Part shown: positions 8,349 to 14,547 of the stretch, piece by piece | Position numbering within the stretch: position 1 is the stretch's first letter | How the letters are laid out: every line of letters starts with the position of its first letter | Position numbers and translations under genes: made by a program | NCBI GenBank assembly: GCA_947462115.1 | Contig: CANHON010000080.1 | Location: forward strand, 1-14,547 | Direction of reading: 5' to 3' | DNA length: 14,547 nt | From: Deltaproteobacteria bacterium | GTDB lineage: Bacteria > Myxococcota_A > UBA796 > UBA2385 | Notes under the pieces: generated by a model | Told to the model about the DNA's origin: nothing | Databases searched by the model: none | What the model saw: only the letters and a program-made list of their open reading frames with translations

Positions 8349-9209
8349 TTAGAGCTCCACGACGCTGCGGTAGGCGTCGGCGTACTCAGGCCGGCCGAGC
8401 TGATTGCCGAGGATGTCGGCCGCCTCTTCGACGCTGTCCCGGAGCTGGCGCCGCAGGTGGGTGAGCAGGCGCACCCGCTCCTGGGTGGTCATGGCGGTGC
8501 AGTGCAGCTGCATGGCCGCCGACTGCAGGGCCGCGACGGCGACGGTCTGGTAGCGCACCCAATGGCGGCCCATCACGGCGTTGTCCCAGACCGCGCCCTT
8601 GGGATCGGCGTCCCAGACGCGCCCTTCGAGCTTCTTGACCTGGGCGATGAGGCCCTGGACGATCGGGTCCTCGGGGACCACCAGCCGGCGGATGTCCGTG
8701 GCCCAGTCTCGGCTGTTCCCGATGGAGCGCGCGAGGGGGAGGATGTGGGGGGCGCTGGCCTGCTCCAGCTTCGCGAAGCCGAGCCGGACCCGGAGGCGGC
8801 TGCGCGCGACGGTGAGGCCGCCGGCCGCCGACTCGGGCTGCTCCTCGACCAGGAGCGCGAGCACGCCGGCCACCGCGCTGCCCAGCTTGGGAACGGGCCA
8901 GGGCACGCTCTCCTCGCGGCGGAGCTGCACGAGGGTGGGGAGGCCGTCGGGGCCGGTGACGATCGCCGCGCCGGGGCTCACCAGCACCGAGTCGCGGGTG
9001 CTGTCGGGCCGGCGGGTGCCGGGCGGACCCTCGACCTCGGCGCCGCTGATCTGCAGCCCCTCCAGCACGAGGCTGGTGGCGCCGGGCCAGCGGGCCAACA
9101 GCTGGGCCTGGAGCACCTGGCCGGGCGCTTGGGAGATCGCCACCAAGGAGTCGAGGTCGAGGAGGGCGCCGTCGCGGGGGCGGAATCGGCTCTCGAAGGT
9201 CTGCATCAT
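8349..9209 (-). CDS. Baseplate-adjacent protein of unknown family
   Basis: A 286-residue protein with no signal peptide and no membrane helix. The chosen start is ATG 9209, the first of two tandem ATGs. It overlaps the TGA of the preceding gene (ATGA) and has GGAG 8 bases upstream; the longer in-frame extension to 9353 only shadows the neighbour. The N-terminal half (about 1-110) looks beta-rich and includes an S-P-G-A-A-I-x-x-G pattern near residue 80, of the kind seen in phage and T6SS baseplate shell or fibre-adaptor domains (TssK N-terminus, for example). That likeness is weak. The C-terminal half is alpha-helical (about 160-286). Its place straight after the J and gpI-like genes makes a wedge, fibre-network or adaptor subunit plausible. 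Function is not established from the sequence. Confidence 0.8.
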   Translation of the reverse strand: MMQTFESRFRPRDGALLDLDSLVAISQAPGQVLQAQLLARWPGATSLVLEGLQISGAEVEGPPGTRRPDSTRDSVLVSPGAAIVTGPDGLPTLVQLRREESVPWPVPKLGSAVAGVLALLVEEQPESAAGGLTVARSRLRVRLGFAKLEQASAPHILPLARSIGNSRDWATDIRRLVVPEDPIVQGLIAQVKKLEGRVWDADPKGAVWDNAVMGRHWVRYQTVAVAALQSAAMQLHCTAMTTQERVRLLTHLRRQLRDSVEEAADILGNQLGRPEYADAYRSVVEL

Positions 9210-10159
9210 TCGGAGTTCTCCACCGCGGCGACGCGGAGGCTGGTCCAGGCCGGGAGGAGGCGCAGCGCGGAGCCGTCGAGGGCCGGCGCGCCAAGGATCG
9301 GCGAGGGCTGGGGCGGTTCGACGGGGGCAGCGAGGCGGGACGGGTTGAGCCATCCTTCGACGAAAAGCGGCTCAAGCTGGGGCTCAACCGCCTGCGGCTG
9401 CGGCGGGCGCTGCCAGCTCAGCAGCACATCTTCTTGGGCGAGCGAGAAGCCCGGACCGGTGGGCGCCTGGCAGCGCAGCAGACCGTCCCGCACCTGAAGG
9501 TGCTGCTTGGCGCCAACTTGAGCACGGGCGCCCCACCAGCGGGCCTCGCGGCCGGCGAAGACCTCGTCGCGGGCGGACTTGGGCAGGGGGCCGCTGTCCT
9601 CGCGGTGCAGCAGGTCTTCGGAGCTGGTGCTGAGCTCGGCGGCCTCGACGAGGCGGCGGGCGTAGCGCAGGTGACCGCGGTGGGGGTACCACTGGTGCAC
9701 CCGGGCGGCGAGGCGGGCCAACACCTCGGGATCACCGCGGTGCAGCTCCACCCCGAGCCCATAGGCCTCGACCAAGCGCCGCAGCAGCAAGGGGCGCGGC
9801 GTGGTGGGGGACCAGAGCTGGGCGCGGGTGCGGATGAGCCAAGCGGGCTGGGCCAGCGCGAGCTTGACGCCGTGCAGCAGGCTCGGGAAGCCCTTTCGCT
9901 CCGCGAGGCGGATCGCGTCCACTTGGGCAGGCGGCAGGTAGTCTTCGAGGATCAAGCTGCGGAATCGGTCGGGCCCGCCGTCTTGGGGCGCGATGGTGAA
10001 GGGCTCCGAAGACCCCTCCTCGGGCTCGACGGCGTCCTCCACCCAGTCTAGCCCCTCCAGCTGACCGGCGGCGGCGGCGCGGGCCCAGGCCGACTCCGGG
10101 AGCCGGGGGCGGGCGACGCTCGCCCAGCTGGGGCTGGTCTTCGCCAAGCTGACGCTCAC
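9206..10159 (-). CDS. CIS baseplate wedge protein, P2 gpI/TssG-like (tentative)
   Basis: A 317-residue protein. The start is GTG 10159, which overlaps the TGA of the J-like gene (GTGA) with GGGAGG 4 bases upstream; the frame is open further up to 10867, but that stretch shadows the J gene. After a low-complexity Pro/Glu/Ala N-terminus (1-60), residues about 70-185 hold helices including LIxEDYLPPAQVDAIR, a tryptophan-marked segment, and a stretch where L-x-R-L-A-A-x-V-H-x-W-x-P-H-R-G-H-L is followed by a leucine/arginine helix. That resembles the R-G-T motif region of P2 gpI-family tail proteins. In phage tails, T6SS and CIS, a protein of this class follows the J/TssF protein and completes the wedge heterotrimer, so the gene order supports the call. 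The Pro-rich C-terminal third is not recognised. Confidence 0.65.
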   Translation of the reverse strand: MSVSLAKTSPSWASVARPRLPESAWARAAAAGQLEGLDWVEDAVEPEEGSSEPFTIAPQDGGPDRFRSLILEDYLPPAQVDAIRLAERKGFPSLLHGVKLALAQPAWLIRTRAQLWSPTTPRPLLLRRLVEAYGLGVELHRGDPEVLARLAARVHQWYPHRGHLRYARRLVEAAELSTSSEDLLHREDSGPLPKSARDEVFAGREARWWGARAQVGAKQHLQVRDGLLRCQAPTGPGFSLAQEDVLLSWQRPPQPQAVEPQLEPLFVEGWLNPSRLAAPVEPPQPSPILGAPALDGSALRLLPAWTSLRVAAVENSE

Positions 10160-12621
10160 CGGGCCTCCCGGCCGGGGCGGGTGACTTCCACGACGGCGGC
10201 GTTGAGCAGGATGCCGCCCAGCGGCGCCGCGGCCCGGCGACCGGCGGCGTCCTCCAGCTCTCCGCCGTTGAGGACAGCGGCGTCGAAGGTGGGCAGCGCC
10301 GGCGGGCCCTCGCCCTCGTCCACCCGCAGGCTCAGCGGCCACAGGCGGCCCACCACGGCGCGGCGGATGTTCGGCAAGCGCTGCTGGACGCGGGCCACGG
10401 CGGACTCGACCACCTGGCGCGCCCAGTCGAGGTCGGACTGCGCGAGCTCGCCCTTGCGGGGCCCGACGATGACGAGCAGGGTCTCGGGGCCGGAGCGGTC
10501 GAGCGCGGCGCGCAGGCGGGCGGGCTCCTCGCCGTCGGCGTCCAGCGGGCCGGTCATGGGCCAGAGGTGGGTGGTCAGCAGGCTGCGCTCGGCGTGGCCC
10601 CAGACCCGCACCGTCCACTCCCGGCCGCGGGCGCCGAAGCGGGCGTGCAGGTGGCGCTCCCAGTCGCCCGGGAGAATGGGCAGGCCGTCTTGGGGGCCGA
10701 ACAGGCGCTCGAGGCAGTCTTCGTCGCGCTCCCGATCGGCGCCGAGCAAGGTGGGCGCTGGGTTCCGCACCGCCTCGATGAGGGGCCGGGTGTCGGGCGG
10801 CTGCTCGATGTACTCGATGGCGCCGGCCTCGACGTTGGCGGCGGCGCCGTCGGTGCGCCGGATCCACTGCACGGTGAGCGTGGCCTGCGAGCTGAAGCGG
10901 TGCGTGACGCCGTGGAGGTCGGGGGCGTTGAGGGTGATGCGGCCCAAGCTCGGATCGACCCCCATCCCGGCGTAGTCGCGGAGCACCTCGGCGCCGTTGG
11001 CCACCATCCGGGCCAGGGGCAGGTTCAGCAGGGCCTCGCGCAGGGCCGAGGGCATCGGGGCGTCGACGAGCCGGGACATGACGCTCGGGGTGACCAGATC
11101 GCCGTCCACCAAGTCTACCGACTCGGGAACAGCGCGCTCCACAGTGATCTCACGCTCGTCGCGCTGGACGGGGGCGTTGATCACCAAGAAGGAGTTGAGC
11201 AAGATCTGGTCGGGGGTCTCGTCGAGGATCAGCAGCAGGGCGCTGTCGTTGTCGACCAGCTCGATCTCCCAGCAGACGGTGTTGCGGAGGCCGCGCTCGC
11301 CGGCGGGGGCGGGCAGGTCCACCTGCCAGGCCTCGCGCACCACCCGGCCGGACTCGCGCAGGCGCGGGGAGCCGCCGAGGCCCACGGCGCGGACCGAGCT
11401 CGGGGCCCGCGTGCCCGCGCCGGTGCTCGCCGCGACGCGCAGAACGCCCGCCCGGCGGTGCTCCTCGGGGAGCTCGATGGAGACGATGGTGCAGGGGCCT
11501 CCGCCGATCACGCCGTCCCAGTCGCCCATGGCGAGCACGCCGCTCACCCAGCCCGCCTCGGGCAGGCTGAGGGCCTCGTCCTCGAGGTAGCGCTCGACGG
11601 AGACCCGCAGGCGGGCCAACCGGGCGTCGAGGTTGGTGAGGGTGCGCCAGATTGCGGCGATCACGCTGCTGGGCAGGGGCTGCGGGCGGGCGACCAGCAG
11701 GCCGGTCACCTCGGCCTGGGCCGCGACCTCGGGGATGAGCTTGGTGTTGTTGCGCGGGCCGCGGGCCGGGGGCTTGCCGCGGAAGCGGGCGGGGACGCGC
11801 TCGTCGTCGGCGACCACGAAGTCTGGCTGCCAGTTGTGGTCGTCGAGCAGGCCCCAGTCGGCCACGACGTCGCCGCCGGGCGAGAAGCCGTCGGGCACCG
11901 TGAAGCGGAAGCAGGCGTCCGGATCGACCTTGACGGTGAGGATGAGCTCGTTGGTCTCGCCGTCGGACACGCTGAGATCCAGCCAGCCGAGGCGGCGCTG
12001 GATGAGCGCCTCGGTCGCTTGGCTCAGCGCCTCGCGGATGTCGTCGGGGTTGGTGGTGCGCATCCGGTAGCGCACCCGCTCCCAGTCGAAGACGCGGACC
12101 GCCCGCTCGGGGCCGAAGGTGGCGCCTTGGCCCTCCAGGTCCCCCTCTTCGACGACGCCCACCGCGAAAAGAACGCCGCCCTGCTGCTTGGCTACGCCGG
12201 TGATCGTGGCGGGGCGCAGGGGCACCCGGGCCTCGAGCGGCTGAAACTCCAGCATGTCGCGCGTCTCGGTCTGCGCGGTGAACATGCGGGTGGTGGGCGG
12301 CAGCTCGACGGGGGTGCTCAGCACGCCCGGGGTGGTGACCTTGCTGTGCACCATGCCGATGGCGGGGGTGGCCGGCATGGGCTCGGCGCCCATCAAGTGC
12401 AGGAGCTGGCGCACGACCGACAGGGGGTAGCGATCGAGCTGCTCGCTGAGGAGCTCCACCATCCAGGCGGCCTCTTCGAGCATCAGCCAGCCGGGGTCGG
12501 TAGGGCGAATGTCCTCATCGCCGTAGGCGGGGATGCGCTGGGAGAGCCGATCGCGCACGTCGCGGAGCAGGGTCTCGCGGTCGAGCCGCAGGGAGGCGGG
12601 AGGGGAAACGCGCAAGCTCAC
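10156..12621 (-). CDS. Baseplate J-like wedge protein (Afp11-type)
   Basis: An 821-residue protein. Residues about 20-130 match the N-terminal pattern of baseplate J/gp6 proteins: P-A-Y-G-D-E-D-I then T-D-P-G-W-L-M-L-E-E-A-A-W, a helix with LLSEQLDR, LLHLMG, and then a beta region with V-E-L-P-P-T-T-R-M-F-T-A and F-Q-P-L-E. J proteins are the main wedge subunits that ring the hub and couple baseplate opening to sheath contraction. The length is within the range for eCIS J proteins, which are larger than phage J (about 300 residues). The gene follows a gp25-like gene, the usual order. The start is GTG 12621, but see the ribosome-binding-site entry, since TTG 12615 is better spaced. The gap before it is 112 bases, the largest in the window. 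The 3' end overlaps the next gene by GTGA. Confidence 0.88.
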   Translation of the reverse strand: MSLRVSPPASLRLDRETLLRDVRDRLSQRIPAYGDEDIRPTDPGWLMLEEAAWMVELLSEQLDRYPLSVVRQLLHLMGAEPMPATPAIGMVHSKVTTPGVLSTPVELPPTTRMFTAQTETRDMLEFQPLEARVPLRPATITGVAKQQGGVLFAVGVVEEGDLEGQGATFGPERAVRVFDWERVRYRMRTTNPDDIREALSQATEALIQRRLGWLDLSVSDGETNELILTVKVDPDACFRFTVPDGFSPGGDVVADWGLLDDHNWQPDFVVADDERVPARFRGKPPARGPRNNTKLIPEVAAQAEVTGLLVARPQPLPSSVIAAIWRTLTNLDARLARLRVSVERYLEDEALSLPEAGWVSGVLAMGDWDGVIGGGPCTIVSIELPEEHRRAGVLRVAASTGAGTRAPSSVRAVGLGGSPRLRESGRVVREAWQVDLPAPAGERGLRNTVCWEIELVDNDSALLLILDETPDQILLNSFLVINAPVQRDEREITVERAVPESVDLVDGDLVTPSVMSRLVDAPMPSALREALLNLPLARMVANGAEVLRDYAGMGVDPSLGRITLNAPDLHGVTHRFSSQATLTVQWIRRTDGAAANVEAGAIEYIEQPPDTRPLIEAVRNPAPTLLGADRERDEDCLERLFGPQDGLPILPGDWERHLHARFGARGREWTVRVWGHAERSLLTTHLWPMTGPLDADGEEPARLRAALDRSGPETLLVIVGPRKGELAQSDLDWARQVVESAVARVQQRLPNIRRAVVGRLWPLSLRVDEGEGPPALPTFDAAVLNGGELEDAAGRRAAAPLGGILLNAAVVEVTRPGREAR

Positions 12622-12628
12622 TCTCCTC
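12613..12628 (-). promoter_or_regulatory. Ribosome binding site that questions the J-gene start
   Basis: GAGGAG (12628-12623) lies one base before GTG 12621, which is too close, but exactly 7 bases before the in-frame TTG 12615. By spacing alone TTG would be the better start and would shorten the protein by two residues. No other in-frame ATG/GTG/TTG start lies between here and the upstream stop at 12657-12655. Confidence 0.5.
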
Positions 12629-12691
12629 GGGCGACGATCAATCCGGCGAAGGCGCTATAGCCCGCCTGGGGCAGCGGGGCCGTCCGGGATG

Positions 12692-12705
12692 GCCTGATTT
12701 CAGGC
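12692..12705. other. Small inverted repeat upstream of the J-like gene
   Basis: GCCTGA and TCAGGC form a 6-bp perfect inverted repeat around TT (in practice a 5-bp stem with a 4-base loop) in the 112-base gap between the gp25-like and J-like genes. There is no T tract after it. It may be a weak internal attenuator or processing site, or chance. A short palindrome, GCTATAGC, lies closer to the J gene at about 12654-12661. No convincing -35/-10 pair was seen in this gap. Confidence 0.25.
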
Positions 12706-12733
12706 GCTCCGTGGAGGACCCCCAGCAGCACCT

Positions 12734-13153
12734 TCAGCCGTCGATCACCGCCTGAATCGCAACGGGGCCAGACTCGGTCTCGAGCTGCAGCTCAATCTGC
12801 AGCGAAGCCTGGACGCCGAACCGTACCAGAGCGGCCTCGCCGATGGGGACACTGCGCCGTTCGTTGTCCGAAGGTGCGCCCCAGCGCGTCTCCACCCGCA
12901 CGCCGCAGTCGACCACGTCGACCTCGGGCATGTGGCGCGAGACCGCCGCGCGCACCGCCTCGGCCAGCTCTTCGAGCCGGGAATTGGTCAGCGCTTGGCC
13001 GACGAAGCGATCGAGGTCACAGCCGAAGTCCGGGCGCCAGGGGAGCTGCCCCGGCCGCGTCCCCAGGACCATGCGCACCCGGGTGGCGATGTCATCGCGC
13101 CGGCTGAGGGCGGCGGGGCCGAGCGGGACCGCCGGATCAAGGAGCGGGTTCAT
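12734..13153 (-). CDS. gp25/GPW-like baseplate wedge protein (Afp9-type)
   Basis: A 139-residue protein of the usual length for the gp25 family. Diagnostic features are a helix with IATRVRMVLGTRPG (near 22-35) followed by PDFGCDL (near 41-47), matching the conserved I-x-x-x-L-x-T-x-x-G and DFG core of gp25, P2 gpW and TssE. In contractile machines this small protein clamps the wedge and contacts the first sheath ring. The start is ATG 13153, three bases after the upstream TAG. There is no clear Shine-Dalgarno, so translation may depend on coupling to the hub gene. The name lysozyme sometimes given to this family is historical; no catalytic function is implied. Confidence 0.9.
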   Translation of the reverse strand: MNPLLDPAVPLGPAALSRRDDIATRVRMVLGTRPGQLPWRPDFGCDLDRFVGQALTNSRLEELAEAVRAAVSRHMPEVDVVDCGVRVETRWGAPSDNERRSVPIGEAALVRFGVQASLQIELQLETESGPVAIQAVIDG

Positions 13154-13156
13154 GGA

Positions 13157-14173
13157 CTAAGCCGGGAGGCTGTCGGAGAAGAACTCGATGGTCGTCTGCC
13201 AGTCGAGGCCCGTCTCCATGACGTGGGTGACGCCTGATACCACAAAGGGGCCTCCGTAGGGCCACGGGGCGTCCTTGACCTTGACCTTGGCGGAGATCGC
13301 CGCGTCGGGGACCGCGTGGCAGCGGATCCGCCCGCTCACAAAACTCTCGGCCCGGCGCTGGAGCATGCCCGTGGCGAGCTCCTTGACGTCGGACGCTTGG
13401 GCCGCGCCGCTCCAGTTGTTCCGGGTGATCACCAAGGGGCCTGGGCCGGCTTTGCGAAGGGCCGCGCCGGTTTTGCCGCCGCTGATCTTTTTGAGCTGCC
13501 CGTCTTTGGCGGCGAACTCGGCCTTCTTGTTCTTGGTGTAGTCCCAGCCGACCACCTTGACCTCAGTGGCGATGTTTTGGATGTCGGCGGACATCCGGCA
13601 GTCGATGACCTGCACGTTCCAGACGAGCTCCAGCGAGCCGGTGGTCTGGTTGCGGGGCTGGAACAGGGCCTGCTTGCCGTCGCTCGTGATGACGAAGTTG
13701 CGCTCGTGGGCGAGCCTTTTGAGCAGGCCGAGCGCCTCGTCGTCGAGGTAGACGAGCTCGGCCTCCGTCTCGGTGGTGGCGGTGGCCTTGACCTTGACGC
13801 CGGCCTCCTTGGCCACCGCTTTGACGACGCCGTCCTTCTTCAGCTTCTTGACCTCGCTGAAGCGGACGTTGCGGACGCGGTGGAGCTGCTCCAAGCCAAA
13901 GAGCTGCACGCGGCCGCGCTGGTCCGGCCCTTCCGACCAGGTGACGCGCACGAGGTCGCCCTCGATCTTGCGCTTCCCGAGGGTCAGCGTGTAGGGCTTC
14001 CCGGGCAGCAGCTTTTTGACGGCCTTGGCGAGCGCGGCGCCGGTGAACGCGAGGTCCACGGTGAGGCCGTTGAGCATGTCGAGCGACTCGGCGTACTCCA
14101 TGCGGGTGACGTAGGGGGCCCAGCTTGCGCTGTCCCCGTCGATCGCGAGGTCGAAGACGGTCTTTGGTGGCAT
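13157..14173 (-). CDS. CIS hub protein, phage late control D / gp27-like (Afp8-type without visible spike)
   Basis: A 338-residue protein of the gpD/gp27 hub family. Supporting features are the N-terminal beta domain (FDLAIDGD, then an L-T-V-D-L-A-F segment), the W-S-E-G-P-D-Q-R-G-R-V-Q-L-F-G-L strand with H-R-V-R-N near 90-100, the Y-L-D-D-E-A-L-G-L-L-K-R-L-A helix typical of the second hub domain (near 145-160), and a C-terminal strand pair with F-V-V-S-G-V-T-H followed by a T-T-I-E-F. Hub trimers sit between the tube initiator and the spike. In Afp8/PVC8 and VgrG the hub is fused to a gp5-like OB fold and beta-helix; here the protein ends at the hub, so the spike must be separate or missing. 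The start is ATG 14173 with GGAG 5 bases upstream. The gp25-like gene follows after 3 bases. Confidence 0.85.
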   Translation of the reverse strand: MPPKTVFDLAIDGDSASWAPYVTRMEYAESLDMLNGLTVDLAFTGAALAKAVKKLLPGKPYTLTLGKRKIEGDLVRVTWSEGPDQRGRVQLFGLEQLHRVRNVRFSEVKKLKKDGVVKAVAKEAGVKVKATATTETEAELVYLDDEALGLLKRLAHERNFVITSDGKQALFQPRNQTTGSLELVWNVQVIDCRMSADIQNIATEVKVVGWDYTKNKKAEFAAKDGQLKKISGGKTGAALRKAGPGPLVITRNNWSGAAQASDVKELATGMLQRRAESFVSGRIRCHAVPDAAISAKVKVKDAPWPYGGPFVVSGVTHVMETGLDWQTTIEFFSDSLPA

Positions 14174-14236
14174 GGGAGCTCCGTCGGCCGCAGGCGCGGC
14201 GGCCCAAGGCGAGGCGGGCCAGGTGCTGGGCGGCCT

Positions 14237-14547
14237 TTATTTGGCTTTTGAGGCGTCCGTGGGCGCCTTCTCCGCGGCCGTGTTGATCTTCTCTCGGCTG
14301 GCCAAGGTGGCGGGCGTCACCTTGGCGTTGAGGCCGACGCCCTCCAGGCTGAGCGCGACGGTGGCCCGCTTGGGGTTGCCCTTGTCGTCGAAGAGCACGA
14401 CATCGGCCGTCATGGTCTTGATATAGCCGACGAAGGTAAAGTCACCCCAGCTAAAGGTGACGAAAGGCGGGCGCTTGAGCTTGGCGTCTGTCTCGTCGTC
14501 CATGTCCGGCATCGACAGCGATTGGAGCTTGAAGATGTCGGCGGTGA
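14237..14547 (-). CDS. CIS tube-initiator protein, C-terminal part (Afp7-type, partial)
   Basis: The frame enters from the right edge and ends at TAA 14239-14237. An internal ATG at 14512 exists, but the frame continues upstream in good coding style (TADIFKLQSLS before it), so the gene is almost certainly cut by the window. The visible 103 residues match the second half of the CIS tube-protein domain: K-R-P-P-F-V-T-F-S-W-G-D-F-T-F-x-G-Y-I, a strand with V-V-L-F-D-D-K-G-N-P, and R-A-T-V-A-L-S-L-E-G. Proteins of this type (Afp7/Pvc7) join the inner tube to the hub and usually carry a LysM-like domain. None is seen here: the protein ends about 30 residues later in an Ala/Lys-rich tail. The hub gene starts 63 bases downstream. 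Confidence 0.8.
   Translation of the reverse strand, partial: TADIFKLQSLSMPDMDDETDAKLKRPPFVTFSWGDFTFVGYIKTMTADVVLFDDKGNPKRATVALSLEGVGLNAKVTPATLASREKINTAAEKAPTDASKAK

Noticed and set aside
6699..9497. Plus-strand open frame of 932 codons
   Set aside because: It crosses three well-supported minus-strand genes and both of their junctions, and its product is an Ala/Gly/Arg/His-rich shadow typical of GC-rich DNA.
9206..10867. Longer 553-residue start for the gpI-like protein
   Set aside because: The first 236 residues shadow the J-like gene. GTG 10159 overlaps the J stop and has a good ribosome binding site.
10567..12660. Plus-strand open frame of 697 codons
   Set aside because: It is antisense to the baseplate J-like gene and has compositionally biased translation with no recognisable motif.
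9206..14547. Type VI secretion system
   Set aside because: The tube-initiator and hub proteins are of the eCIS/phage type, and no TssJLM, TssK-like or ClpV sequence is recognisable. TssE/F/G-like resemblances are expected from shared ancestry of contractile machines.

Overview
The window is about 70% GC with strong G/C third positions. Every gene I can support lies on the minus strand, and they form one compact, apparently co-directional operon read from position 14547 down to 1. A giant secreted protein built of MopE-type metal-binding repeats with a MYXO-CTERM-like tail points to Myxococcota or a neighbouring delta-proteobacterial lineage. That placement is inference from protein style, not a phylogenetic test.

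The upstream half (14547 to about 9206) encodes the baseplate end of a contractile injection system (CIS) of the Afp/PVC/eCIS type. In order it holds the C-terminal end of a tube-initiator protein (Afp7-like), a gpD/gp27-like hub without a visible spike domain (Afp8-like), a gp25-like wedge protein (Afp9-like), a large baseplate J-like wedge protein (Afp11-like) and a smaller protein resembling the P2 gpI/TssG class. A 286-residue protein of unknown family follows at 9209-8349. Sheath, inner tube, AAA+ ATPase, tape measure and PAAR tip genes are not in the window; if present they lie outside it.

The downstream half (8255 to 1) is the unusual part. The same operon continues into three large envelope proteins. 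The first is a predicted four-helix membrane protein with a roughly 400-residue soluble C-terminal domain carrying a C-x9-C...C-x2-C motif (8255-6522). The second is a 1412-residue exported protein with about a dozen MopE/thrombospondin-3-like repeats and a MYXO-CTERM-like anchor (6525-2287). The third is a long reading frame from GTG 2290 that stays open to the left edge (at least 763 codons), with one transmembrane helix and a cysteine-rich, probably periplasmic, C-terminal half.

Four gene junctions overlap as ATGA or GTGA, so the baseplate and envelope genes look translationally coupled. My working hypothesis is a CIS anchored in the cell envelope: the baseplate sits at the cytoplasmic face, the two membrane proteins form a dedicated anchor analogous in role to the T6SS TssJLM complex, and the MopE-like protein is the periplasmic or cell-surface element. 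This combination is the candidate new system in the window.

No tRNA, rRNA, CRISPR array, insertion sequence or clear promoter was seen. The only gaps between genes are about 63, 112 and 93 bases long.
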